DNA from: Bacillota bacterium
Lineage (GTDB): Bacteria; Bacillota; Clostridia; Oscillospirales; Oscillospiraceae
Direction: 5' to 3'
Assembly: GCA_009781925.1 (NCBI GenBank)
Contig: WQUU01000131.1
Coordinates: forward strand, 1-12,685
DNA: 12,685 bases
The notes under the pieces are model-generated. The model did not search any database, was not told the DNA's origin, and saw only the letters and a list, made by a program, of their open reading frames with translations. How positions within the stretch are numbered: the stretch's first letter is position 1; each line of letters begins with the position of its first letter. This document shows positions 1-5,073 of the stretch, in pieces. The translations under genes were made by a program, and so were the position numbers.

Positions 1-459
1 CACCGCCTGGGCGATGTTGGGGGTGACCGTGCCCGCCTTCGGCGAGGGCATCAAACCCTTGGGGCCCAAAATTTTACCCAAGCGGCCCACGACGCCCATC
101 ATGTCCGGGGTCGCGATGACCACATCGTAGTCAAACCAGTTCTCGGTCTGAATTTTCTGAACCAGATCCGCTCCGCCGGCGAAGTCCGCCCCGGCATCCA
201 GGGCCTCTTTTACGCGCTCGTCCTTACAGAAGACCAGAACCCTGCGGGTTTTGCCGGTGCCGTGGGGCAGGACGATGGCGCCGCGCACCTGTTGATCCGC
301 GTGGCGTGAGTCCACGCCGAGCTTCACGTGCAGTTCCACCGTCTCGTCAAACTTGGCCTTGCTGGCCTGGATCACGAGGCCAAAGGCCTCCATGGGGTCG
401 TATAAGGTTTGCTTTTCAATGAGCTTGGCGCTCTCTTTGTAATTTTTACTCCTGAACAA
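1..459 (-). CDS. rplA: 50S ribosomal protein L1, N-terminal 153 residues (cut by window edge)
   Basis: L1 binds 23S rRNA at the mobile L1 stalk, helps release deacylated tRNA, and in many bacteria represses its own operon. The translation starts MFRSKNYKESAKLIE and runs through typical L1 blocks: a KFDETVELHVKLGVD stretch, a RGAIVLPHGTGK stretch, and a MMGVVGRLGKILGPKGLMPSPKAGTVT stretch near the edge. These are seen directly; the family match is from memory. The chosen start is TTG at 459-457, with AGGAGG at 473-468 eight bases upstream; no ATG fits as well. The usual length is about 230 residues, so roughly the last third lies beyond position 1. It is the last visible gene of the rpmG-secE-nusG-rplK-rplA series, separated from rplK by a 192-base spacer full of hairpin repeats. 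Confidence 0.95.
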   Translation of the reverse strand, partial: MFRSKNYKESAKLIEKQTLYDPMEAFGLVIQASKAKFDETVELHVKLGVDSRHADQQVRGAIVLPHGTGKTRRVLVFCKDERVKEALDAGADFAGGADLVQKIQTENWFDYDVVIATPDMMGVVGRLGKILGPKGLMPSPKAGTVTPNIAQAV

Positions 460-526
460 AGCTTGTTCCTCCTAAAAAATGTGGTTTGTCGGATGGATGA
501 AATCCTCCCACTGGTGCGTGCGCGGT

Positions 527-587
527 CGGGCATGGAAACCCGACCCTACGGGAAAAGCGAATCTGTAGGGTGCGGTTTCCATGCCGC
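527..587. repeat. GTAGGG-ended palindromic intergenic repeat (copy 1)
   Basis: The arms 527-549 and 565-587 are near-perfect reverse complements. Both contain the core GGTTTCCATGCC and end in GTAGGGT, around a 15-base loop. The inner CCCTAC/GTAGGG ends are shared with the elements at 5816-5881 and 11558-11586, which suggests one family of small non-coding palindromic elements. It lies in the rplK-rplA spacer and would be transcribed as a strong hairpin in the operon mRNA. Mobility is inferred, not shown. Confidence 0.7.
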
Positions 588-596
588 ACCGTAAAG

Positions 597-638
597 CCCC
601 CTTTTGAAAGGGGGTGGCAGGGCGTGTTCTTCGCCCTG
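597..638. repeat. Tandem hairpin pair in the rplK-rplA spacer
   Basis: Two stem-loops lie side by side. CCCCCTTTTGAAAGGGGG (597-614) folds on itself. CAGGGCG (618-624) pairs with CGCCCTG (632-638) across a 7-base loop. They begin 13 bases past the rplK stop. On the minus strand neither is followed by a convincing run of T, so a simple terminator is unlikely. The pair may be an inserted repeat, an RNA-processing or stability element, or a partial attenuator that adjusts rplA relative to rplK. Confidence 0.55.
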
Positions 639-651
639 ACGGGGGTTTGTT

Positions 652-1077
652 CTATTCGCCGACAAGCACGCCCATGCTGCGGCAGGTGCCGGCGACCATG
701 CTGATTGCGGATTCGAGGTCGGTGCAGTTCAAATCGGGCATTTTCTGCTCCGCGATCTTCCTCAGATCCGCCTTGCTGATGGTCGCGACCTTGTCCCGCT
801 GGGGCACACCGGAGGCGGTCTCGATTCCGCAGGCCTTTTTAATCAGAAGGGCGGCGGGCGGGGTTTTCGTCACAAAGGTGAAGCTCCGATCCGAATACAC
901 CGTAATGACCACGGGGATCATGAGCCCGACGTCGTTCTTTGTGCGCTCGTTGAAGTCTTTCGTAAACTGCTGGATGTTCACGCCGTATTGGCCCAGGGCC
1001 GGGCCGACCGGGGGGGCCGGGGTGGCCTTTCCGGCGGGTACCTGGAAGCGGACGTATCCGACTACTTTTGTTGCCAT
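652..1077 (-). CDS. rplK: 50S ribosomal protein L11
   Basis: L11 sits at the GTPase-associated centre of the 50S subunit with the L10/L12 stalk, and is needed for factor function and RelA-type stringent sensing. The 141-residue product has the usual family length. It shows the hallmark PAGKATPAPPVGPALGQ block near residues 14-30, the proline-rich N-terminal domain, a PVVITVYSDRSFTFVTKTPPA stretch, and the C-terminal RNA-binding domain ending KMPDLN...SMVAGTCRSMGV. The start is ATG at 1077, with AGGAGA about ten bases upstream. The gap to nusG is 174 bases, long for this operon, and is filled by two repeat elements. Identification is secure. Confidence 0.98.
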   Translation of the reverse strand: MATKVVGYVRFQVPAGKATPAPPVGPALGQYGVNIQQFTKDFNERTKNDVGLMIPVVITVYSDRSFTFVTKTPPAALLIKKACGIETASGVPQRDKVATISKADLRKIAEQKMPDLNCTDLESAISMVAGTCRSMGVLVGE

Positions 1078-1130
1078 ATTTTAAATGTCTCCTGTTTGTT
1101 AAAGGTATAATTGGGTTTTCAGACCCTTGG

Positions 1131-1206
1131 TTTGTCATTCTGAGCATAGCAAAGAATCTTTCGCTATACGATGGGAAAGATCCTTCGCTTCGCTCAGGAT
1201 GACAAT
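1131..1206. repeat. TGTCATTCTGAGC-type palindromic intergenic repeat
   Basis: TTGTCATTCTGAGC (1132-1145) is the reverse complement of GCTCAGGATGACAA (1192-1205) except for one position. Inside, AAGAATCTTTC pairs with GAAAGATCCTT around a short loop. This repeat type is widespread between bacterial genes (established, from memory). Here it sits between nusG and rplK. It is related in style to the TCATTGCGAG element at 12072-12141. Confidence 0.75.
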
Positions 1207-1218
1207 TTGTCTATTATC

Positions 1219-1258
1219 CGTTGTTCGTTGTTAACCGTTCATTGTTAACTGTTAACTG
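1219..1258. repeat. GTTAAC-rich direct repeat at the nusG 3' end
   Basis: Three copies of the self-complementary hexamer GTTAAC lie at 1230-1235, 1244-1249 and 1251-1256, embedded in GTTGTTC/GTTCATT-like sequence. The nusG stop codon (TAA on the minus strand, 1254-1252) is within the last GTTAAC. The function is unknown; it resembles the low-complexity GTTAAC runs seen between genes in other Clostridia. Confidence 0.5.
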
Positions 1259-1779
1259 TCCTTCACGGCCTCAACCTGGTCGAGTTCCAGATCCACGGGG
1301 GTCTCGCGGCCAAACATGGAGACGACGACGCGCACGCGGTCTTTTTCCGCCTCCAGCTCGTCCACCAGGCCGAAGAAGCCCTCCAGCGGGCCGTCGACGA
1401 CCTTGACCCGGTCGCCGACGCCGAAGCCCACCACGATCTCATGCCGCTCCACGCCCATGTCGTAAATCTCCTGCTCCGTGAGCGGGATGGCCTTGCCCGC
1501 GCTGCCCACGAAACCGGTGACACCCCGGACATTGCGCACCAGGTGCCAGCTCTCGTCCGTCAAAATCATCTTGACCAACACATAGCCGGGATAAACCTTG
1601 CGTTCAACGGTCTTCACGCCGTTGTCCGTGTGTTCGGTGACCGTCTCCAGAGGGATGTTCACCTCGTGGATCAGATCCTGCATCCGGCGGTTCTCCGCCG
1701 CCTTCATGATGGACGCCGCCACGGCGTTCTCATAACCGGAGTATGTGTGCAGCACATACCACTTTGCGCTCTCAGCCAT
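1252..1779 (-). CDS. nusG: Transcription termination/antitermination factor NusG
   Basis: NusG binds RNA polymerase, modulates pausing and Rho activity, and links transcription to ribosomes. The 175-residue product has an N-terminal NGN domain (about 5-110; KWYVLHTYSGYENAV at the start and PGYVLVKM at 64-71, then WHLVRNVRGVTGFVG) and a C-terminal KOW domain (about 118-172; GVGDRVKVVDGPLEGFFG then FGRETPVDLELDQVE). The ATG at 1779 lies 8 bases after the secE stop and has no good Shine-Dalgarno, so translation is probably coupled to secE. The stop codon lies inside a GTTAAC-rich repeat. The length is normal for the family. Confidence 0.98.
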   Translation of the reverse strand: MAESAKWYVLHTYSGYENAVAASIMKAAENRRMQDLIHEVNIPLETVTEHTDNGVKTVERKVYPGYVLVKMILTDESWHLVRNVRGVTGFVGSAGKAIPLTEQEIYDMGVERHEIVVGFGVGDRVKVVDGPLEGFFGLVDELEAEKDRVRVVVSMFGRETPVDLELDQVEAVKDS

Positions 1780-1787
1780 GCGCCCGC

Positions 1788-2072
1788 TTACCGTCCGGCG
1801 CCGGCCACTGCGATCAGGGCCTGGATGACCCGATCCGCAGCGAAGTCAAAGCCCCAGATTACGATGGCCGCCACGCCCATAAAGAGCAGGGCGATGGCTG
1901 TATTGTTGACGACCTGCTTCGGTGTGGACCAGACGACCTTTCGCAGCTCACTGCGCATATCCCGGAACCATCTGCCAATCCGCTGGAAGATGTTCAGTTT
2001 TTTGTCCTCGCGCTTGACTGCTATCTTGCTCGAGACCAATTCCTTCTGGTCTTTCTTTTCTTCGTTTGCCAT
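1788..2072 (-). CDS. secE: Preprotein translocase subunit SecE
   Basis: SecE is the small clamp subunit of the SecYEG protein-export channel. The 94-residue product has a charged N-terminus (1-40), the conserved amphipathic stretch FRDMRSELRKVVWSTPKQVVNNT (about 37-58) and one membrane helix (about 58-76), the usual single-span Gram-positive form. The ATG at 2072 is preceded by AGGAGG about 15 bases upstream, a longer than ideal spacing. It lies between rpmG (19-base gap) and nusG (8-base gap), the standard order. Confidence 0.96.
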   Translation of the reverse strand: MANEEKKDQKELVSSKIAVKREDKKLNIFQRIGRWFRDMRSELRKVVWSTPKQVVNNTAIALLFMGVAAIVIWGFDFAADRVIQALIAVAGAGR

Positions 2073-2091
2073 AATTCTGTCTTTTCTCCTC

Positions 2092-2241
2092 CTACTTGGT
2101 TTCGGTGTGGAGCGTGTGCTTGCGGCAGAAACGGCAGTACTTGTTCATCTCAAGGCGGTCGGGGGTGTTCTTTTTGTTCTTGACCGTATTGTAGTTCCTC
2201 TGCTTGCACTCGTTACAACGGAGCGTGACTCTCACGCGCAT
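2092..2241 (-). CDS. rpmG: 50S ribosomal protein L33, zinc-ribbon form
   Basis: L33 is a small 50S protein near the E site. The 49-residue product has two CxxC pairs, C9-N-E-C12 and C36-R-F-C39, so this is the zinc-binding (C+) type. The start is ATG at 2241, with AAGGAGGTG eight to nine bases upstream. A longer upstream reading exists but lacks L33 character and has no ribosome site. This is the first gene of the operon, about 110 bases from the predicted transcription start. No tRNA-Trp gene, which sometimes sits between rpmG and secE, is seen here. Confidence 0.96.
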   Translation of the reverse strand: MRVRVTLRCNECKQRNYNTVKNKKNTPDRLEMNKYCRFCRKHTLHTETK

Positions 2242-2356
2242 GCTATCGGCACCTCCTTTAAATATTTGACCCGGGGCGGGGAAACTTTGGCCCCGTGTCC
2301 GCTGCCTCCCTGTTATGAGCGCGAAAAAAGAACCCATCGCACTGACAGGTAAAAAA

Positions 2357-2385
2357 ATTATAACACAGGAAATGAGCGGGGTCAA
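2357..2385 (-). promoter_or_regulatory. Sigma-A promoter of the rpmG-secE-nusG-rplK-rplA operon
   Basis: On the minus strand, TTGACC (2385-2380) is followed after exactly 17 bases by a perfect TATAAT (2362-2357). Transcription should start near 2350, giving a leader of roughly 110 bases before rpmG. A near-consensus promoter suits a ribosomal operon. Confidence 0.88.
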
Positions 2386-2491
2386 TGATTTTTTACGAAA
2401 AATTGAGAGAAAGTTGGGAGAAAGAGAAAGGTAAAGGAATAGATAGACATAATTCGACAAAAACAGACATGAATGGGCAAAATATACAATA

Positions 2492-2501
2492 GGGGGGGGG
2501 G
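2492..2501. repeat. Ten-base homopolymeric G tract
   Basis: Ten consecutive G on the plus strand lie in AT-rich intergenic DNA, 24 bases upstream of the -35 of a candidate promoter for the secreted SpoIID-type gene. Such tracts are prone to slippage during replication. No gene frame crosses it, so any effect would be on transcription. Confidence 0.9.
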
Positions 2502-2524
2502 TAAACTTTGGTGGTTATTAAGAC

Positions 2525-2552
2525 TTGCAAATCCTAAAAATCGTTATATACT
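2525..2552 (+). promoter_or_regulatory. Candidate distal promoter of the SpoIID-type gene
   Basis: TTGCAA (2525-2530), a 16-base spacer and TATACT (2547-2552) form a reasonable sigma-A promoter. Its transcript would have a leader of about 160 bases. It competes with the better-spaced but very close promoter at 2673-2701. Confidence 0.45.
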
Positions 2553-2672
2553 GTGTACTATAAATAATAACTGAATGTACACAGGCGCGTAAATTATATA
2601 AATTTTACTAAAACCAGCGGAAAGGGTTGGGTGATTCCAGTGGGCTGATTGAAGTTAATCACACGATAGGCC

Positions 2673-2701
2673 TTGTAACCCTAAAAACAAAATGATATAA
2701 T
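2673..2701 (+). promoter_or_regulatory. Candidate proximal promoter of the SpoIID-type gene
   Basis: TTGTAA (2673-2678), 17 bases, then a perfect TATAAT (2696-2701). The predicted start near 2708 falls inside the ribosome site GGGAGGAG (2705-2712), leaving a leader of only about 13 bases with a trimmed GGAG. Either the leader is unusually short or the distal promoter is the real one. Confidence 0.45.
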
Positions 2702-2720
2702 ATTGGGAGGAGAAATCAAC

Positions 2721-3959
2721 ATGTTGAAAAAATTTCGTGTGTTCTCAATATTCCTCGCGGTTGTTTTGGTTTTGACCATGCTCCCTTTAACTGCAGTCGC
2801 GGCACCAGCGTCAAACAATGGTGGCATTGCTCCAATAAGAATCAACGCATCCGCGCCGGTCGAGAGTACAGATACTGTTTCTCAAATGGATGTCATAGCC
2901 AAGTACGTAAATTCAATTAAAACAAATGACTGGACAACTTTAATCCAGTTGTCTTCCAGTAGGGATTACGATGAATATGTGAGGTTTTTTGCAGATAAAA
3001 CCAATAATCAAAATAAAGTTGGACTTTATGCAATAAACACTGCATCCCTGTTTTCAATCACCAAGCTAGACATAAACACTCTTGCCCTTTATGATAACGA
3101 AAGTTATTACAAAGGCCTGTATGGAAATGATTTGGGACTGTATTTAGTTGGAGCAAACATTAATTGTAAAAAAGAAAGTAAAGATTTCTATAACGGTGTA
3201 AATTTCTTTATTGTAATTTTAGGTAAAGAAAATGGGCAATGGAAAGTGCTTACATTTTCCGAAGCGCCGCCTTCGGCGATTGAAGCATACGTACCAGATA
3301 CGAGTCAGGATATTTTAACGGCATTGGATATTGTGAAGTCTAGAAACCAGGGTATTTTCAAAAACGGGGAGGGCCAAATAATAGGTACCAATCGAGCAGC
3401 TAAACCACAATTAAATGCAGAGGAGGGTCATGCAATTTTTTCATTGTTGGTTGTAACAAATTGGAATGAGCCTGCGAATATTAAAGTTCAAATTACCGCA
3501 ACTGGCGTAATAAGTACAGTAGTTTTTTATACTTATTGCAAAAATGTCCTGCCTAATGAATGGATTGGATCATGGAACAGTGAATCGCTTAAAGCAGGAG
3601 CAGAGTGTGTTAAAATGGTAGGTTGGTATCGCGTATATAATGCCAAATATCCAGGCTTGGGGTATGACATAAAAGATTCCACTGCGGATCAAGTGTATAA
3701 GCCAAATACAGCACAAGCTACTTGCACTGCCGCAATTGATGCCGTTTCAAACGTTATCATTGTTGACTCGATTACTAACCTATTTTATTTAGCGTATAAT
3801 TCGGGAACATCTGGTTCTGCGGGCACACAAAATAGTGGCGTAGTGTCACAATATGGAACACAATATTTGGCTAATACGAAAGGTTACGGGTACGTTGATA
3901 TTCTGAAATATTACTATGGCTCTAACATACATACGGTTACTTCTATTCCCCTAAAATAA
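2721..3959 (+). CDS. Secreted SpoIID/LytB-domain protein (putative peptidoglycan lytic transglycosylase)
   Basis: The 412-residue product has a signal peptide (1-28; basic start, hydrophobic 8-22, AVA-A cleavage site near 28). The middle part (about 50-185) is unassigned, perhaps NTF2-like. The C-terminal domain (about 235-402) reads like SpoIID/LytB: VLPNEW with candidate catalytic E280, SESLKAGAE at 287-295, DSTADQVY at 319-326, SQYGTQYLA at 377-385, and a closing DILKYYYG. SpoIID enzymes cleave denuded glycan strands during spore engulfment; outside that setting such proteins are thought to remodel wall. The domain call is from remembered motifs. The histidine or cysteine often near the DQVY block is not seen. 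The start is ATG 2721 with GGAGGAG eight bases upstream; an in-frame TTG at 2703 lies before that site and was rejected. The gene is AT-rich, unlike its neighbours, which suggests transfer. No sporulation genes are adjacent. Confidence 0.8.
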   Translation: MLKKFRVFSIFLAVVLVLTMLPLTAVAAPASNNGGIAPIRINASAPVESTDTVSQMDVIAKYVNSIKTNDWTTLIQLSSSRDYDEYVRFFADKTNNQNKVGLYAINTASLFSITKLDINTLALYDNESYYKGLYGNDLGLYLVGANINCKKESKDFYNGVNFFIVILGKENGQWKVLTFSEAPPSAIEAYVPDTSQDILTALDIVKSRNQGIFKNGEGQIIGTNRAAKPQLNAEEGHAIFSLLVVTNWNEPANIKVQITATGVISTVVFYTYCKNVLPNEWIGSWNSESLKAGAECVKMVGWYRVYNAKYPGLGYDIKDSTADQVYKPNTAQATCTAAIDAVSNVIIVDSITNLFYLAYNSGTSGSAGTQNSGVVSQYGTQYLANTKGYGYVDILKYYYGSNIHTVTSIPLK

Positions 3960-3964
3960 GAGCT

Positions 3965-4132
3965 AAGGATCAAGACTACGTTTCTGGTGGGAAGGGAATA
4001 GACACCTAGTCTCCCATCCGATGAGCTTATATAGTGCGCTATTCAGGTAGCAATTCGACATGGCGGCTCAAAGGCAAGCGGTGTACTATATATTCTAGCT
4101 AGATGGGGTACTAGAACGTAGTTTTGATCTTT
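3965..4132 (+). ncRNA. Candidate structured RNA element, rod-like 168-base fold
   Basis: Only 5 bases past the SpoIID-type stop, 3965-3982 pairs with 4115-4132 (18 positions, two of them G-U). Directly stacked inside, 4006-4018 pairs with 4102-4114 (one U-G, one C-U mismatch). Then 4024-4026 pairs with 4098-4100, and 4028-4039 with 4081-4092 (12 positions, two G-U). The apical region 4040-4080 is left open. All five non-Watson-Crick pairs found this way are G-U on the plus strand and none is A-C, which favours a plus-strand RNA over a plain DNA palindrome. No known family is recognised (not tmRNA, SRP RNA, RNase P or an obvious 6S). It may be an independent small RNA, an intercistronic regulator or stabiliser, or the remains of a mobile element. 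Confidence 0.5.
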
Positions 4133-4164
4133 GACCATATGGTATAAAAAAGCGAGGATTGATT

Positions 4165-4683
4165 TTGGTGTTTAAGCCTGGTTTTAAAATAAACATTACA
4201 ATTTCTGTGATTATTTTTATGTTTTTATTAATCAGCTTATTGGCGCTCAGCACAGGCTGTGTGAATAAGAATAACGATGTGCCAACTCCATCAGATAGTT
4301 TAACCAGGCTAGAAAATCTGACAATGGTTTTGCCTGCATCATTGTCGCAGTATCTGTATCGCGAAGATGGGCAAGATAGTTTTTCATTGTGGAAGGATGA
4401 TGTCAATGTTGCAGGGCTTGACATGCTATCAACGGACGGTTTAGATCAGATTAACGACGCTGTACTTGTCTCTAAAAAGGACTTAGATAATCTACCTGAA
4501 AAGGCGATAGAGCGGCTTTATCAACGAGATTACCCAGCAGCTTCCGGTCGAACAGATACTTATGAAGAGCTCCACATAGGAATATTAAGTGGAGATATTT
4601 GGTATGATTTTTGGCTCGATTTACGATACGGCTCTGAGGATGATTTAATGGAACTTGTTCAGAGCGTTAATTTTACTACTTAA
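4165..4683 (+). CDS. Putative lipoprotein of unknown function
   Basis: I do not recognise the family. The product (about 172 residues) has a short basic start, a hydrophobic segment and a lipobox-like LALSTGC, placing the lipidated cysteine near residue 32; serine at -3 is atypical. The mature part is acidic, rich in Asp and Leu, with no visible motif and no further membrane segment. It is probably anchored outside the membrane. Start choice: GAGG at 4154-4157 fits TTG 4165 (7-base gap) or GTG 4168; TTG 4159 is too close. No clear promoter of its own is visible, so it may be co-transcribed with the SpoIID-type gene through the structured element. The AT-rich composition matches that upstream gene and differs from the rest of the window. 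Confidence 0.72.
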   Translation: MVFKPGFKINITISVIIFMFLLISLLALSTGCVNKNNDVPTPSDSLTRLENLTMVLPASLSQYLYREDGQDSFSLWKDDVNVAGLDMLSTDGLDQINDAVLVSKKDLDNLPEKAIERLYQRDYPAASGRTDTYEELHIGILSGDIWYDFWLDLRYGSEDDLMELVQSVNFTT

Positions 4684-4741
4684 ATACAGATTGCAGTAAG
4701 GGATAAGCATATTCAAACCGATAATATCCATTCTACTAAAC

Positions 4742-4761
4742 AGGGCGACCTCGGTCGCCCT
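4742..4761. terminator. Convergent hairpin, likely bidirectional terminator
   Basis: AGGGCGAC (4742-4749) and GTCGCCCT (4754-4761) form an 8-base GC-rich stem with a CTCG loop. It lies between the convergent lipoprotein genes ending at 4683 and 4784. Following T content is modest: TGTTTAG on the minus strand and TGTCTT on the plus strand. It therefore better serves the minus-strand gene. It also marks the right edge of the AT-rich segment. Confidence 0.6.
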
Positions 4762-4783
4762 TGTCTTATACCCGTCAGCGCCC

Positions 4784-5017
4784 TTACCGCGCGCTCTTGG
4801 TCGGCGAGGGCGTGGCCATATCGCTCGCGCTGCTCGCGGGCCGGGACGTGGCCATATCGCTCGCGCTGCTTGTGGGCCGGGACGTGGCCATATCACTCGC
4901 GCTGCTTGCGGAGCTGTCGGCGCCGGGGGAGCTGCCGGGGGACGCGGTCGGCGTACAGCCCGCGAAGAGAGCGAGAAGGAGCAGAAGTATGGCGATGCGC
5001 GCGATCCGTTTTTTCAT
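4784..5017 (-). CDS. Small lipoprotein with three 12-residue repeats
   Basis: The product has 77 residues. Its start is MKKRIARIAILLLLLALFAGC, a typical lipoprotein signal ending in a lipobox-like LFAGC with Cys21. The remaining 56 residues are low-complexity Ser/Ala/Pro/Thr/Asp, including three copies of a 12-residue unit close to SSASDMATSRPT. No enzyme motif is present; it is probably a surface-exposed flexible tail of unknown role, or a degenerate remnant. The start is ATG 5017 with GGAGG about nine bases upstream, and a near-consensus promoter lies just before it (5045-5073). It is transcribed alone toward the hairpin at 4742-4761. The DNA is GC-rich like the minus-strand neighbours, so it does not belong to the AT-rich block. 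Confidence 0.75.
   Translation of the reverse strand: MKKRIARIAILLLLLALFAGCTPTASPGSSPGADSSASSASDMATSRPTSSASDMATSRPASSASDMATPSPTKSAR
4814..4921. repeat. Three 36-base tandem repeats within the small lipoprotein gene
   Basis: Units begin at 4814, 4850 and 4886, each opening with GGCCATATC. Units 1 and 2 differ at two of 36 positions. Unit 3 matches over its first 22 bases with one change, then diverges. The period is a multiple of three, so gain or loss of units keeps the reading frame. Confidence 0.9.
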
Positions 5018-5044
5018 GATGTATGCCTCCAGATTGTTAGAACT

Positions 5045-5073
5045 ATTTTATCTTTTGATCCTATCGCTGTCAA
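5045..5073 (-). promoter_or_regulatory. Promoter of the small lipoprotein gene
   Basis: On the minus strand, a perfect TTGACA (5073-5068), 17 bases, then TAAAAT (5050-5045). The -35 box contains the TGA stop codon (5072-5070) of the upstream DUF218 gene, so one gene's end doubles as the next gene's promoter. Confidence 0.82.

Noticed and set aside
2242..2350. Riboswitch or attenuator in the rpmG leader
   Set aside because: Only weak G/C complementarity (CGGGG with CCCCG) is seen; no terminator with a T run and no known ligand-binding motif.
1441..2352. A 303-residue open frame on the plus strand
   Set aside because: It runs opposite nusG, secE and rpmG, which are unambiguous, and has no domain character.
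2629..2642. GGGTGATTCCAGTG, identical to 8387-8400
   Set aside because: A single 14-base match in a window of this size is close to chance expectation, and only the second copy is part of a hairpin terminator.
3965..4132. Transposon terminal inverted repeats
   Set aside because: Flanking bases show no evident target-site duplication, there is no transposase, and internal pairing continues past the ends, which fits RNA better; not fully excluded.
4814..4921. Possible CRISPR-like array
   Set aside because: The 36-base units are directly adjacent without spacers, are in frame within a lipoprotein gene, and no cas gene is present.
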